A DNA stretch of 64,000 nucleotides from Thermoplasmatota archaeon (GTDB taxonomy: Archaea > Thermoplasmatota > E2 > DHVEG-1). Positions 15,338 through 25,382 of the stretch are shown here, piece after piece. Every line of letters begins with the position of its first letter. The stretch's first letter is position 1. Under the pieces are notes generated by a model. The model worked only from the letters and a program-made list of their open reading frames with translations. It had not been told where the DNA came from and did no database searches. Both the position numbers and the translations under genes were made by a program. The DNA is taken from NCBI GenBank assembly GCA_030619765.1, contig JAUXAU010000001.1:1-64000 (forward strand), given 5' to 3'.

Positions 15338-15569
15338 CACCATCTCTTTTAGATTAAACCTACAAAAACCAGCCTGAAGTTAATTCCACACAAACTGAAA
15401 AGAGCTATTAAACGTCTTTTCTAGTTTTATCCGTCCCTACTTTTGAAAAGCTTATCGGCCTTGATTTGTCGGTTATTAAGTTTCTTTGGCTTCAGATTTT
15501 AACTTTTTTATCCTCTGCCCTTCCACTCAATCTTATGTCAAAAAACCGTTTTAATTAACTTACGGTTAT

Positions 15570-15598
15570 ATTATACTGTATTTCAGGCTAGAATGGAA
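15570..15598 (-). promoter_or_regulatory. Candidate promoter for the minus-strand cluster
   Basis: RC: TTCCAT-N17-TATAAT, upstream of tRNA-Gln and the small-gene cluster. Confidence 0.4.
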
Positions 15599-15844
15599 GG
15601 GAAATCGTAAAAAAATAGCGCGAAATTGAAAAAAGTTAGGTAAAAGTAAACATTTGTGTAGTCTTTTCACCTGATATTTCTCTTGAAAACCAGGGGAATG
15701 TTAGTAATATTGACAATCTTGGCATGATAATTGCTTAGAAACCTTATAATATAACCTAGATATTCTTAGATTTGTTCCCATCTACGTCTAAACTAGTAGA
15801 TGAGAAAAAAATCGTCTTTTTTCCCTGATTTTGCTAATTTTCGT

Positions 15845-15874
15845 TTGACTTTTTCGCCCTTTCTTAACTATTAT
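15845..15874 (+). promoter_or_regulatory. sigma70-like promoter
   Basis: TTGACT-N18-TATTAT upstream of the 16096 methylase gene. Confidence 0.5.
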
Positions 15875-16095
15875 AATAGAACCCCAATCATGATAATTAA
15901 AAAAAACATAAGGAAAAGGGATAATGTGGAGGGGATATTAAATAATATAAAAGAATCCTTGCACTATTTTAAGGTGTTAATGATGAAAATAAGGAAGGGG
16001 TGTTTATTTTTTCTTCCTCCTGAAATGTCCCTTCCTTTATTTATAAAATAAGAATTTCTTAATTTATAATATGAATGCAAGAATAAGGAGAGAAA

Positions 16096-17241
16096 ATGAG
16101 TAAGGATATTGTTAGAAAAAAGAAACAGTTGCCCAGTACAATAGACAAGCTTGAACAGTATGTGGTTTTTAGTAAAGCGCGGCATAAAGTACATCTTGCC
16201 AAATTGGCAGCAATAAAAGATATTCCAGATGCAAAAGGAATTCAAGAGGAAGTGTTTAGAAATATGCTTGATGATCTAGCTGATGCCTGGGCCGCTCATG
16301 CGAGATTAGGAGAGATGATAGAAACTGATATAATAAAAGGACGACCGCAAAAGTTTGGAAACGATTCCAAACTTTCTACTTTTGATTTAAGTGGAGACGA
16401 TTCTCGTTTTGCGCGTGGCTTCTATCATGCCTTGCAAGAAGGATTTTGTGATAAAGCATATAAGAGATTAAGTGCAGAGGAATTAAATACCAGACGATTT
16501 AAACCACCCAAATATTATGAACCGTATAATGATTGGCTGACATCTCACAAAACAAGTAAACCTAAAGAGATCAAAACAAAAATCAAGCCTATCATTGAAC
16601 TTACTGATTGTATAGATTTTTTGGATCAATTTAGCGACGGCTCAATTGATTTACTTTTAACCGATCCTCCGTATATGACAGATATACCTGATTTAGAAAA
16701 CTTTGTTAGTTCGTGGTTGTCTTTAGCATTGAGCAAAATAAAAGATACAGGCAGAGCTTATATTTTTATAGGTTCTTATCCAAAAGAGATATACTTGTAT
16801 CTTACAGAACTTTTTAGTCAGGATAGATTTCTAATTGATGTATTAAGTTGGACTTATCGAAATACATTAGGACCTTCTCCTGTTAAAGATTATAAACGAA
16901 ATTGGCAAGCTATTCTATATTTAAGAACAGAAGAATCCCCTAATCTGAATTGTCCTAAAATGACAGAGCAATTTTCTGTGCAAGATATTTCTGCACCTGA
17001 TGGTAGGAGATATGAGCGCTATAGTGAATGGCAAAAGCCGGACGAAATTGCAGAAAGATTTATTCGTCATAGTACAAAGGAAGAGGATATTATTATTGAT
17101 CCGTTTGCTGGTACGGGTACATTTTTATTGGCGGCCGGTAAATTAAATAGACAAGGATATGGATGTGACACAAGTAAAGAAATAATAAAGATTGCAATTA
17201 AAAGAGGATGTAAACAGGAAAGTGCTTCAAATTATATATAG
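16096..17241 (+). CDS. DNA methyltransferase (N4/N6 class)
   Basis: DLLLTDPPYM and IIDPFAGTGTFLLAAGKLNRQGYGCD. Confidence 0.85.
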   Translation: MSKDIVRKKKQLPSTIDKLEQYVVFSKARHKVHLAKLAAIKDIPDAKGIQEEVFRNMLDDLADAWAAHARLGEMIETDIIKGRPQKFGNDSKLSTFDLSGDDSRFARGFYHALQEGFCDKAYKRLSAEELNTRRFKPPKYYEPYNDWLTSHKTSKPKEIKTKIKPIIELTDCIDFLDQFSDGSIDLLLTDPPYMTDIPDLENFVSSWLSLALSKIKDTGRAYIFIGSYPKEIYLYLTELFSQDRFLIDVLSWTYRNTLGPSPVKDYKRNWQAILYLRTEESPNLNCPKMTEQFSVQDISAPDGRRYERYSEWQKPDEIAERFIRHSTKEEDIIIDPFAGTGTFLLAAGKLNRQGYGCDTSKEIIKIAIKRGCKQESASNYI

Positions 17242-17250
17242 GAGAAGGAA

Positions 17251-17946
17251 TTGACTAGAAAAATGAAAGGGGTTGTTCAAATAAATGGAGATAAAGTTGT
17301 TAAGTATCCAGAGTGGAAGAAGGTATTTAGTAATGATATGAAAAGAGACTTGTATGATTCTAAGATGGCTATGCAACATATAGGATGGCCAAAGATAAAA
17401 GAGTTAATGAGTTGGAAGAATGCAGAACTGATACCGGTGGAAAGTTGCGATAAGATGGATAAACTACAAGAAGCATTGGACTGGGATTCGGATATTGATT
17501 ATATAGTTAGGAATGATAAAGGTCAATTTCCTGTTGCATCACGATTTCAATTTGGAAATACAATTTGTGATGAGAATGGTGGTTTACATAATTCTTTTAC
17601 TATAAGGAAAAGTAGATTAAGTGGTGCACCAACAGAAAACTTTAAAGTGGAGAAAGCATTAGAAAGTGGTGGTTTGTGTCCAACATACACAGTACAAGGA
17701 TATGTTGTATTAAGACCATCAGACGGTTGGAAAGCACAATTACAATCGATTGCAATTGTTCTGACAAAAGAGTTGTATGGATTTAAAAAAAGATATTCAA
17801 GTTTAGTCAAGGAAAAGAAAAGTGATAATCTGTTTGATGTTGTTTATTGGGATTACTTGAAACATTTTAGTGGAATAAAAGGATATGTAAATCCTAATTG
17901 GTCTGTTCAATTACTAGATAGACAATTAGAATTGTTGGACGAATAA
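17251..17946 (+). CDS. Hypothetical protein
   Basis: ORF with RBS aggagaagg. Confidence 0.6.
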   Translation: MTRKMKGVVQINGDKVVKYPEWKKVFSNDMKRDLYDSKMAMQHIGWPKIKELMSWKNAELIPVESCDKMDKLQEALDWDSDIDYIVRNDKGQFPVASRFQFGNTICDENGGLHNSFTIRKSRLSGAPTENFKVEKALESGGLCPTYTVQGYVVLRPSDGWKAQLQSIAIVLTKELYGFKKRYSSLVKEKKSDNLFDVVYWDYLKHFSGIKGYVNPNWSVQLLDRQLELLDE

Positions 17947-17953
17947 ATAGGAT

Positions 17954-18415
17954 ATGAACGAAAGAAAAATATTTCAAAAGTTTGGGGCCTCAATTAAGGA
18001 AGTGATATTTATTGCTGAAAAAGATGGGGTTCTTTTCACCATCACAAAAAAGTTTTGCAAAAGGGAACTGGTCCTACAAATTCCTTATAGAAGGATCATT
18101 GAATATCTGAATGTTCGAACCCACCATTCTTTTAAATCTATAGGAAAAAAATCACAACAAACAAGATGTTTAATTGATCAGTTGTGGAAGAAAGGATATG
18201 ACTTTTGGGATTTTAAATTAGTCATTGATACGAAAGTTAATGAGTGGTCTAAGGATCCTGAGTTTAGAAAATATTTACGGCCCAGCACTTTATTTAGGAC
18301 ATCAAAATTTGAAGAATATATTCAGCAGGGTGAAGAAAAAAGTTGTCCTGGATGTGGAAGTGTTTTGAAGGGTGGGGTGTGTGGGAAGTGTGGATATGGG
18401 AAAGAGTGGAGATGA
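17954..18415 (+). CDS. Hypothetical protein with C-terminal Zn-ribbon
   Basis: CPGCGSVLKGGVCGKCGYG. Confidence 0.65.
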   Translation: MNERKIFQKFGASIKEVIFIAEKDGVLFTITKKFCKRELVLQIPYRRIIEYLNVRTHHSFKSIGKKSQQTRCLIDQLWKKGYDFWDFKLVIDTKVNEWSKDPEFRKYLRPSTLFRTSKFEEYIQQGEEKSCPGCGSVLKGGVCGKCGYGKEWR

Positions 18416-18512
18416 GTAAAGGATTAGAAAAAATACAACGTGAAATTTTAGAAATTATACATGAGGAAGGTAATTTATACCACCCTCAAATTAAAAATAA
18501 TTTTAAAAAGGC

Positions 18513-18541
18513 TTTACTTTTTTATGGAATTGTGCTATTAT
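18513..18541 (+). promoter_or_regulatory. Extended -10 sigma70-like promoter
   Basis: TTTACT-N17-TATTAT with TGC upstream of -10. Confidence 0.6.
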
Positions 18542-18571
18542 AGATGAGACTAAAATTTATAGGAGTGTATT

Positions 18572-19501
18572 ATGGAAATCAATGTAAAAGATCTGACGCC
18601 TAATCCTTACAGGGATATGGATAATTATCCAATTGATCGTGATAAAGTTAACGCATTAAGAGTAAGTATTGATGAAACAACTTTCTGGGATAATGTCCTA
18701 GTGCGAGAAAAGAAAGGCAAGTTTCAAATTGCCTATGGACATCACAGATTGTTAGCTTTACAGGAGTTAAAGATTGAAAAGATTGAAGCGCCTGTAAAAG
18801 AAATTAGTGATTTAAATATGATTAGAATAATGGCAAACGAAAATTTTGAGCAATGGAAGTTGACAACGAATGTTGTTATTGAAACAGTAAAAGCAGCAAA
18901 GAAATTTATTGAAGACAAATTGCAGAGATATGAGAAATGGGAGTTGTTTGAGAAGACAGAACTTAACAAAGCTTTAGGATTTACTGATGCTCAAACATTC
19001 TCTGCAGCTAAAGGAAAACTTGGAGTTGGTAGAAAAATGATCCTCAGTTTTCTTGGGGAAAACTGGAAGGACTGGATGATTAAAGAATCTCTTGAAGTTC
19101 TAGGAGATGAATCTCTTGATGAAGATGCTATAAAAAAAGCACCAACAATGACAGGAGCCCGTAAGTTACGGAAGGCTATCAAGGAACATGATATTCCAAA
19201 AGAAGAACAAAAAGAATTTGTTGAAGAAATCATTGCAGACGACGACGAGCCAGACATCGAAGAAACTGTCAAAAAGGCAACCCCTAAAGTGGAAATCTCT
19301 GACGCTGATCAGACAGCCTTAGAGGAAATGTGCAAGATAGCTAAGAAGGTCGCCATCAAAGCAGGTGGTAGAGTTGATTCTCTCATTCAAAGGATTCAAA
19401 AACTTGGAATCATTGACCTGGAAGATTATGTTGAATCCGGCTTGGCTGAAGTAACTGACGAACTTCTCAAGCAAATAAGAAGCCTTAAAAATTATCTATA
19501 G
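18572..19501 (+). CDS. ParB/sulfiredoxin-like nuclease-domain protein
   Basis: NPYRDMDNYPIDRDKVNALRVSIDETTFWDNVLVREKKGKFQIAYGHHRLLALQEL. Confidence 0.85.
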   Translation: MEINVKDLTPNPYRDMDNYPIDRDKVNALRVSIDETTFWDNVLVREKKGKFQIAYGHHRLLALQELKIEKIEAPVKEISDLNMIRIMANENFEQWKLTTNVVIETVKAAKKFIEDKLQRYEKWELFEKTELNKALGFTDAQTFSAAKGKLGVGRKMILSFLGENWKDWMIKESLEVLGDESLDEDAIKKAPTMTGARKLRKAIKEHDIPKEEQKEFVEEIIADDDEPDIEETVKKATPKVEISDADQTALEEMCKIAKKVAIKAGGRVDSLIQRIQKLGIIDLEDYVESGLAEVTDELLKQIRSLKNYL

Positions 19502-19510
19502 AAAAATGGA

Positions 19511-19750
19511 TTGAGAATGAACAAAATTATGAGCCCTTGGAGCTTACTTATCGACAACGCAAAAGTTGCAAGGGACAAACTTGTCAAAGACAGAATCCCA
19601 GTAGAAGCTTTAATGCTCACGTTAAATATAGGTTTATACTTAATGGAGGACCGAAGCATCAAATTATTTTTAGAACTGAAAACTCAGATCGAAAATGTTA
19701 TAAGGAGGGGTGATGATGAAAGGAACAATCTTATTAGAAAAGGGTGGTAG
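19511..19750 (+). CDS. Hypothetical small protein
   Basis: ORF. Confidence 0.5.
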   Translation: MRMNKIMSPWSLLIDNAKVARDKLVKDRIPVEALMLTLNIGLYLMEDRSIKLFLELKTQIENVIRRGDDERNNLIRKGW

Positions 19751-19955
19751 ATATGCAATTTCCCAAAAGATGGAGGTGGGTGACATTGGGGTTATTATAA
19801 ATGATCCAATTTATAATGGAACTATTGTGCTAAGAACTTATTCTGGATTGGTTTCCTTAACTGATCCAAATAAGACATGGAAGTATATCTCTGAATTTGT
19901 AGATAAAATTGAGTTGTTAGCACCTGGATCAAAAGTTGTGCTAGAGGTAGAATAA
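19710..19955 (+). CDS. Small paralogous protein (family with 20835 and 21074)
   Basis: GDIGVI...IVLRTYSGLVSLTDPNKTW...KVVLEVE. Confidence 0.6.
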   Translation: MMMKGTILLEKGGRYAISQKMEVGDIGVIINDPIYNGTIVLRTYSGLVSLTDPNKTWKYISEFVDKIELLAPGSKVVLEVE

Positions 19956-19967
19956 AGGAGGTTTTGA

Positions 19968-20498
19968 ATGGATTTTTTTAGAACAATAAACAGGGCACCT
20001 TTTTTCAATTTATTCAGATTTGTTGTAGTCCCAATTCCTAAATCACATGACAATGAGGCCCTTACTTATCTGTATGTTGAATCAAATGGTGAAGGCAAAG
20101 GAAATGCTGCAGTTGGTTCTGATGGCAAAAGAATGCACTATCTTGATATTCCTTGTGTAGAACCCGGCCTGTGGCGTATTTTAAAGCACAGTAAAACAGA
20201 CATTCAGTTACAACTAGTGACAGACGCCAACTTGTCTTATTCAAACTGGAGACCCCGTGCTGAGAAACCATCAGATGTTAAAACATTTGAACTTGAGTTG
20301 AATGATGTAGATATGGCGTATTACAATCTTATAAAAAATATTCATATGCCACTCAAATATTCATATTTTACCGATGTAGCAATTATGTATTGTGATGTTG
20401 ATACTTGTTGTGTGGTAACTTACTCAGAACCAGGCAAAGCAATATTTTTTGATACCAAGAATTACCATGCTGTTGTCATGCCTATGAGGAAGAGTTAG
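19968..20498 (+). CDS. Hypothetical protein
   Basis: ORF; aaaggaggttttg RBS. Confidence 0.6.
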   Translation: MDFFRTINRAPFFNLFRFVVVPIPKSHDNEALTYLYVESNGEGKGNAAVGSDGKRMHYLDIPCVEPGLWRILKHSKTDIQLQLVTDANLSYSNWRPRAEKPSDVKTFELELNDVDMAYYNLIKNIHMPLKYSYFTDVAIMYCDVDTCCVVTYSEPGKAIFFDTKNYHAVVMPMRKS

Positions 20499-20501
20499 AA
20501 A

Positions 20502-20744
20502 ATGCTTGTTAAAATTATAGTTTATTGCATGGATGGTGATGAATATCACTCGAAGATAAAAGAAGTGGAACCAGATACTTTTGATGAGATTGATGATAAT
20601 CTTAAAAAAGGGATAAAAACTTTTGATGGTTTCTATATAGAACAAGAGAATGGGAAGATTCATTTTAATGTGAATAATATAGTTGCTGTCGAAGTTGAAA
20701 GAGTGCATGATAAGGAGGAGCACAAAAATGAAAGTAAAGACTAA
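20502..20744 (+). CDS. Hypothetical small protein
   Basis: ORF. Confidence 0.5.
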   Translation: MLVKIIVYCMDGDEYHSKIKEVEPDTFDEIDDNLKKGIKTFDGFYIEQENGKIHFNVNNIVAVEVERVHDKEEHKNESKD

Positions 20745-20838
20745 AGAAGACTATCAACAAAAAATTGAAAAAAGAAAAGATGTAGTTAGGAAAGACAAGA
20801 AAAGGAAAACAAGAAAGCAAGGGAGAAAAAGAAAATGA
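20728..20838 (+). CDS. Small highly basic peptide
   Basis: MKVKTKEDYQQKIEKRKDVVRKDKKRKTRKQGRKRK; aaggaggagc RBS. Confidence 0.5.
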   Translation: MKVKTKEDYQQKIEKRKDVVRKDKKRKTRKQGRKRK

Positions 20839-21074
20839 TCAAGTGCAGGTTAGAAAATGATGATAGGAAATACATCTCTAGTAAGGACATGGCACTGGGA
20901 GATGTGGGAGTTGTTCAACAAGATGAGGGAGCAAGTTCTTATGTGGGACATGTTGTTTTACAAACTTATAACTTGCTTGTCTCACTAACAGACCCGCAAG
21001 TAAATTGGAGTGATTCAGAATTTAAAGTTGAGTTATTGAGGAAAGGTGCGAAAGTTACGTTGGAGGTAGAATAA
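20835..21074 (+). CDS. Small paralogous protein
   Basis: LGDVGVVQQDEG...VVLQTYNLLVSLTDPQVNW...KVTLEVE. Confidence 0.6.
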   Translation: MIKCRLENDDRKYISSKDMALGDVGVVQQDEGASSYVGHVVLQTYNLLVSLTDPQVNWSDSEFKVELLRKGAKVTLEVE

Positions 21075-21313
21075 TGAAATGTATTTATGATCCTATTGGA
21101 AGAATTATTGCAAGTGGAGAAATGAAGGAGGGGGATCTTGGAATTATTCAAAACGAACCAGGGATTGATCCGGATTTCGTTGGACAGATCATTTTGAAAT
21201 CCTATGAGCTATTAGTCTCTTTAACAAATCCTGTACTCAATTGGACAAGTGATCCTAAGTTTCGAATACTTCAATTGAATCGAGGAGAAAAGGTTATATT
21301 GGAAGTAGAATGA
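21074..21313 (+). CDS. Small paralogous protein
   Basis: EGDLGIIQNEPG...IILKSYELLVSLTNPVLNW...KVILEVE. Confidence 0.6.
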   Translation: MKCIYDPIGRIIASGEMKEGDLGIIQNEPGIDPDFVGQIILKSYELLVSLTNPVLNWTSDPKFRILQLNRGEKVILEVE

Positions 21314-21489
21314 AAGATGAACATACAAAGAAAATAAAGGAAGTAAAAGACTGGATACACTTTACACGAAATAGTGATTGTGTTGCATTTGCACGTGTGT
21401 TGATGAAGGGTCTGTTAGAAATTATAAAAGAAATACAAGGGGAAGAAGTGAAAGTTATATTTAAGGGTAATGGTCTACAGGAGGAATAA
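21310..21489 (+). CDS. Hypothetical small protein
   Basis: MKDEHTKKIKEVKDWIHFTRNSDCVAFARVLMKGLLEIIKEIQGEEVKVIFKGNGLQEE; ATGA overlap. Confidence 0.5.
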   Translation: MKDEHTKKIKEVKDWIHFTRNSDCVAFARVLMKGLLEIIKEIQGEEVKVIFKGNGLQEE

Positions 21490-21491
21490 AT

Positions 21492-21740
21492 ATGAAATTG
21501 TCCAAAAAGCGCAAAGAAGAATTAAAAGCAGATGTATCTGTTGTGCAGAGGTTGTACAAGGCAGCGGTTGAGCAGTTTGGAAAGGATAAAGTAGAAAAGG
21601 ATTTGAGTCGTCTCTGGGATCTACGTTGTATATGGGGTATGCAAAATAAAATACCGTTTAAAGGTGGCACTGTTCATAAAAACATTGGTGAGTTGTTTTA
21701 TGTTGCAAGAGAGTTGTGTGGTTATGGGGTGAAAAAATGA
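21492..21740 (+). CDS. Hypothetical small protein
   Basis: ORF; caggaggaataa RBS. Confidence 0.55.
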   Translation: MKLSKKRKEELKADVSVVQRLYKAAVEQFGKDKVEKDLSRLWDLRCIWGMQNKIPFKGGTVHKNIGELFYVARELCGYGVKK

Positions 21741-22120
21741 TAAGAATAAAAAGAGCGACAGCTTATTGTTGCGAAAACTGCTTTGCTCAAAAAGGAGACA
21801 CTTTCGGGATTATGTTCGATAGGAGAGTAAAAACTTACTTATGTGAAGGATGTTTACAGAAGTTACAAGAAGAGTTGGAAGAATTTTTGAAAATGAATAT
21901 AATTCGCAAGGAGCAGGATGATGATATTTATGGAGTTGAAGACTTTAAAGCTTTAGAATTAAAAGAAGATGCTAAACTAGCAGAACGGAAATTGACTCAA
22001 CAAGAATGGAAAAATATCATAGCTTGGGCAAAAGATGGAACTGTTTGCTACAAAGCTTTAGTAGAATTGAAAGACAGATTGGATACTATGGTAATGAAAG
22101 AAATTGAGAGTAGGAGGTAA
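21716..22120 (+). CDS. Zn-finger-like hypothetical protein
   Basis: AYCCENCFAQKGDTFG...YLCEGCLQKL. Confidence 0.55.
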   Translation: MWLWGEKMIRIKRATAYCCENCFAQKGDTFGIMFDRRVKTYLCEGCLQKLQEELEEFLKMNIIRKEQDDDIYGVEDFKALELKEDAKLAERKLTQQEWKNIIAWAKDGTVCYKALVELKDRLDTMVMKEIESRR

Positions 22121-22427
22121 AATAATGGAGACGTTAGAAATAGTGGAAAGTGTAGAAGAGAAGGGATTTTTCGAGCGTATAGATGTTGTGCGAGTACATC
22201 TTGTTGAGAGATTAGCAAAGAAGTTAAGGTACGGTGTTGAGCACTTAAAGAGGATAAAAGGAAAGGGTTCTTTTCAAAAATTGCTTATTAAGGATATACA
22301 AGCGGAGCTTTTTCAGTATAGGGATCGAAGTCTTATCTTGGATGAAATGGAAAAAGGCTCTGTCACTGAAGGCAAGTTTCAACAGCTCAAGAAGTTGGAA
22401 GCTTTGTTTGAGAAGAAAGATGAGTGA
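22104..22427 (+). CDS. Hypothetical protein
   Basis: ORF. Confidence 0.5.
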   Translation: MRVGGKIMETLEIVESVEEKGFFERIDVVRVHLVERLAKKLRYGVEHLKRIKGKGSFQKLLIKDIQAELFQYRDRSLILDEMEKGSVTEGKFQQLKKLEALFEKKDE

Positions 22428-22535
22428 AAGTTGCTCTGCTGTTTCGATTACGGAGACAGATGGAATATACACTTAGTGGAATATCCATTGCTGTTTATAA
22501 TTGTCGTAAGTTGCAGCAGAGATTTTTAGGGGGAG

Positions 22536-22766
22536 ATGATGCAAATAAAATTGTTAAAAGAATTATTCCATCATTTGGAAGTAGCTGAAGTACTGTTGGG
22601 TGAGTTGAAAGGAATTGTGCAGAATCCTATGGACATTGATGTAGATCAAGATGTTCCTCTTTGGTTAAAAGATATGGTTAAGTTGAAAAAAGGATTGGAT
22701 AAAATCAGAGATGATTTTATAAAAGCTACTGGATGGGATGGAGTATCAATGTGGGAACTGTTTTAG
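22536..22766 (+). CDS. Hypothetical small protein
   Basis: ORF. Confidence 0.5.
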   Translation: MMQIKLLKELFHHLEVAEVLLGELKGIVQNPMDIDVDQDVPLWLKDMVKLKKGLDKIRDDFIKATGWDGVSMWELF

Positions 22767-22814
22767 TTCTTGCAAGTGTTGAAGAACTGTTGTAGTGCTT
22801 TTTAGGAGAAAGAA

Positions 22815-23120
22815 ATGAGTGATATAAAAGAAGACATTGCTAAAGTTTGTGATAGCATTAAAGAAATTGTTATAGAAAAAAATAAGCGATATGGCAATTC
22901 TGCTTTAGAGCCACTTGAGATTTTTTCAAGTCATTGTGAAGGACTTAGTGATGATATTAAAATTTCAGGTGTTGGTATTTTATATCGGTTAGATGATAAG
23001 CTTAGCAGAATAAAAAATGCAAAGCAACTACAAAAAAATGATGTGTTTGACTTGTTAGGATATGCTGTTTTATTGTGTGTCAAAATGGGTTGGAAGGATT
23101 TTAAGTTGTTGTTGGATTAG
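22815..23120 (+). CDS. DUF1599-like nucleotide-modification-associated protein
   Basis: EKNKRYGNSALEP...GILYRLDDKLSRIKNAKQLQKNDVFDLLGYAVLLCVKMGW. Confidence 0.6.
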   Translation: MSDIKEDIAKVCDSIKEIVIEKNKRYGNSALEPLEIFSSHCEGLSDDIKISGVGILYRLDDKLSRIKNAKQLQKNDVFDLLGYAVLLCVKMGWKDFKLLLD

Positions 23121-23128
23121 GAGGGAGA

Positions 23129-23282
23129 TGTGAGAAAATGTAAAGATTGTGAATATGGAGAGGATGGGTTGTGCTTTGTTTGTGATGGTGAAAACTTTGG
23201 GCATGCTGCTGAAATTAGTAATGAGGGATCATGTGCCAATTTTAAAAACAAAGAAAGAAGAGAAACAAAAGATGAAGTGTGA
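23129..23282 (+). CDS. Small Cys-rich protein (GTG start)
   Basis: VRKCKDCEYGEDGLCFVCDGENFGHAAEISNEGSCANFKNKERRETKDEV; ggagggagat RBS. Confidence 0.45.
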
Positions 23283-23493
23283 TTGTATCAAAGAAATTGA
23301 GAAATGCCTTGAGAAAGAAACTGGGGATCCTAATGTCATGCTAGATGTTACTTTTAATATAAAGGGAAAAATGTATCCGGCAATCCACTATTTTCTTAGA
23401 AAAAAGAGAAAAGATGGTTCACTTGGTTTGCAGCAAATTAGAGAAATCATAGTGCCAACGTTTTGTCCATTTTGTGGGGAGAAATATGAGTAA
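23271..23493 (+). CDS. Zn-ribbon small protein
   Basis: MKCDCIKEIEKCLEKETGDPNV...PTFCPFCGEKYE; inside ORF 23149-23493. Confidence 0.5.
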
Positions 23494-23794
23494 AGTAAAA
23501 CAAATTGAGTTGTTATCTAAGAAGGATGAACTGGCTGATATATTTGCTGATATCACAAATGAATTACATCATGCCGAAGCAAAGTTTCCAACTTGGCCTA
23601 ATGATCCTGTGTACGCAGCAGCTAATGTCGCAGAGGAAGCGGGCGAACTCGTTAAGGCGGTGTTGGATCAGTATTACTTCCCGATGGATGCAGCTAATGA
23701 TGCGAAAACTGAAGCAATACAAACAGCGGTTACGGCAATTAGATTTCTAATTTTTATGAATCATACTGCTGAAGGAGAAACAAAAAATGACTAG
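23474..23794 (+). CDS. MazG-like NTP pyrophosphohydrolase
   Basis: HAEAKFPTWPNDPVYAAANVAEEAGELVKAVLDQYY...TEAIQTAVTAIRFL. Confidence 0.65.
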   Translation: MGRNMSKVKQIELLSKKDELADIFADITNELHHAEAKFPTWPNDPVYAAANVAEEAGELVKAVLDQYYFPMDAANDAKTEAIQTAVTAIRFLIFMNHTAEGETKND

Positions 23795-23826
23795 AGTAAA
23801 TATTATAAGTGGGATGAATAAAAGTT

Positions 23827-24012
23827 GTGTGCAATAATCATAAGAAGACAGAAAAAGCTATGCAAAAAGTGTTTAGGAAATTGATGAAACTGACTGACAA
23901 GGAGTTTCAAGAAAAACTTGAGAGGCATTGCACAGAAGATGTGGCGCAATTTGTTTTGGATAGTTTAAAATGGGCAGTAAAAGATAGATGTAAAAATAAA
24001 AGTTGTGGGTAA
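23827..24012 (+). CDS. Hypothetical small protein
   Basis: ORF. Confidence 0.45.
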   Translation: MCNNHKKTEKAMQKVFRKLMKLTDKEFQEKLERHCTEDVAQFVLDSLKWAVKDRCKNKSCG

Positions 24013-24021
24013 AAATTTTTG

Positions 24022-24050
24022 TTTACTTTTTTGGGTTTTGTGGTTATTAT
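24022..24050 (+). promoter_or_regulatory. sigma70-like promoter
   Basis: TTTACT-N17-TATTAT. Confidence 0.55.
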
Positions 24051-24087
24051 ATGATGGATATTAAATATTTTTTGTAGGAGGAAGGGA

Positions 24088-24297
24088 ATGAATGTTAAAG
24101 AAATGAAAAGAATACTTGATGGATTCAAAGGCCCTGAAGAAGAATTGCATGTTATTATTAGATCAAAGGACCTTGATAATGGTGGAAGGGATTATGAAAT
24201 TGGTGCTATAGAGATTAATGAGGGATATACAGAAAAAAGTTATGTTTTGGAAGCTTGCGTTATAGAAACACAGCGCTTTCCAAATGAAATAAAGTAA
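24088..24297 (+). CDS. Hypothetical small protein
   Basis: ORF; gtaggaggaaggg RBS. Confidence 0.55.
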   Translation: MNVKEMKRILDGFKGPEEELHVIIRSKDLDNGGRDYEIGAIEINEGYTEKSYVLEACVIETQRFPNEIK

Positions 24298-24339
24298 AAG
24301 TTGTATGTAGAATATTAAATCTTTAAGAAGGAGAAAAGA

Positions 24340-24687
24340 ATGAGTGAAGAAACTGTGGTACAAGATCCAGAGAAGGAAGTGAATGAGGTGGATATGGGAG
24401 AACGATTTAAATCATTTTTTGAAAGCACAAGAATGTTTAAGGAATCCTTTGAAGCGTATGCAAAGGGTTGGGAAGTCTTGAATGATTTGATAGATACGGA
24501 ATTGGATGTAGCATCAATTGTTGCGCAATTGATAGATATGAAGAGGTTGGAAGTAAAAAATTATGACGTGGTAGCGGATGACATTATTATTCGTTTGAGT
24601 ACTTTCATGTCGAAGAAGACAAAAATGAAATTGGAGTTATGCGTATTTTTCCACGGGGAAAAAATGGAACGATCTGCAAGAAAATAA
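24340..24687 (+). CDS. Hypothetical protein
   Basis: ORF; aaggagaaaag RBS. Confidence 0.55.
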   Translation: MSEETVVQDPEKEVNEVDMGERFKSFFESTRMFKESFEAYAKGWEVLNDLIDTELDVASIVAQLIDMKRLEVKNYDVVADDIIIRLSTFMSKKTKMKLELCVFFHGEKMERSARK

Positions 24688-24730
24688 AAGTTGTAATCAA
24701 TAGTCGAAAGACTTTAAATAGGAGGTAGTT

Positions 24731-25381
24731 ATGACAACTGCCAAAATGAAGATGGGTAAAATTGTAGAGGATCTGACATTGTATCCAAGAAACAAGATAA
24801 ATCCGTACAATGTCAGTCAAATGAGAGAATCTTTAAGAGCCGGACAACGACTTCCGGTAATTTTGGTTGATCAGCAAAATAGATGTGTTGATGGGATTCA
24901 CAGATTGCGAGCTATGAAGGCAGAATATGGTGCCAATGTAGTTGTCTCTGTTCATGTTAAAAAGTATCAAGATGATAGTGAGTTTTTTTGTGACGCAATG
25001 GAAATGAATTCCAGGCATGGATTTCAATTAACTATTTGGGATAGGGTTAAATGTTTAATACAAGCACAGGATATGGGTATTCCGCTTGATTCTGTTTCAA
25101 AGAGTTTATCAATAACAACTGAAAAAGCTGAATCATTGCTTAAAAGACAGAGTGAAGAAGGTGTTCCTTTAAAGTGCGGGATGGATCATTTCAGTGGAAA
25201 GAAGATGACATCAGAACAAGCCAGTTTTAATAATGGTGATGCAAGTGGAAAGATGACACTTTTTCATGTCAATCAATTGATAAAAAAGATTGAGACTGGA
25301 AGCATTGAGGATACAGAGAATGTTCATGCTGGTTTGAAAAAGTTGTATGGATTGATTCACGTATTTTTGGAGGAGGCTTAA
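24731..25381 (+). CDS. ParB-like nuclease-domain protein
   Basis: YPRNKINPYNVSQMRESLRAGQRLPVILVDQQNRCVDGIHRLRAM. Confidence 0.75.
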   Translation: MTTAKMKMGKIVEDLTLYPRNKINPYNVSQMRESLRAGQRLPVILVDQQNRCVDGIHRLRAMKAEYGANVVVSVHVKKYQDDSEFFCDAMEMNSRHGFQLTIWDRVKCLIQAQDMGIPLDSVSKSLSITTEKAESLLKRQSEEGVPLKCGMDHFSGKKMTSEQASFNNGDASGKMTLFHVNQLIKKIETGSIEDTENVHAGLKKLYGLIHVFLEEA

Positions 25382-25382
25382 T

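Noticed and set aside
8690-15352. Plus-strand ORFs in the 8.7-15.4 kb region
   Set aside because: Antisense to well-supported minus-strand small genes that have AGGAGG RBSs.
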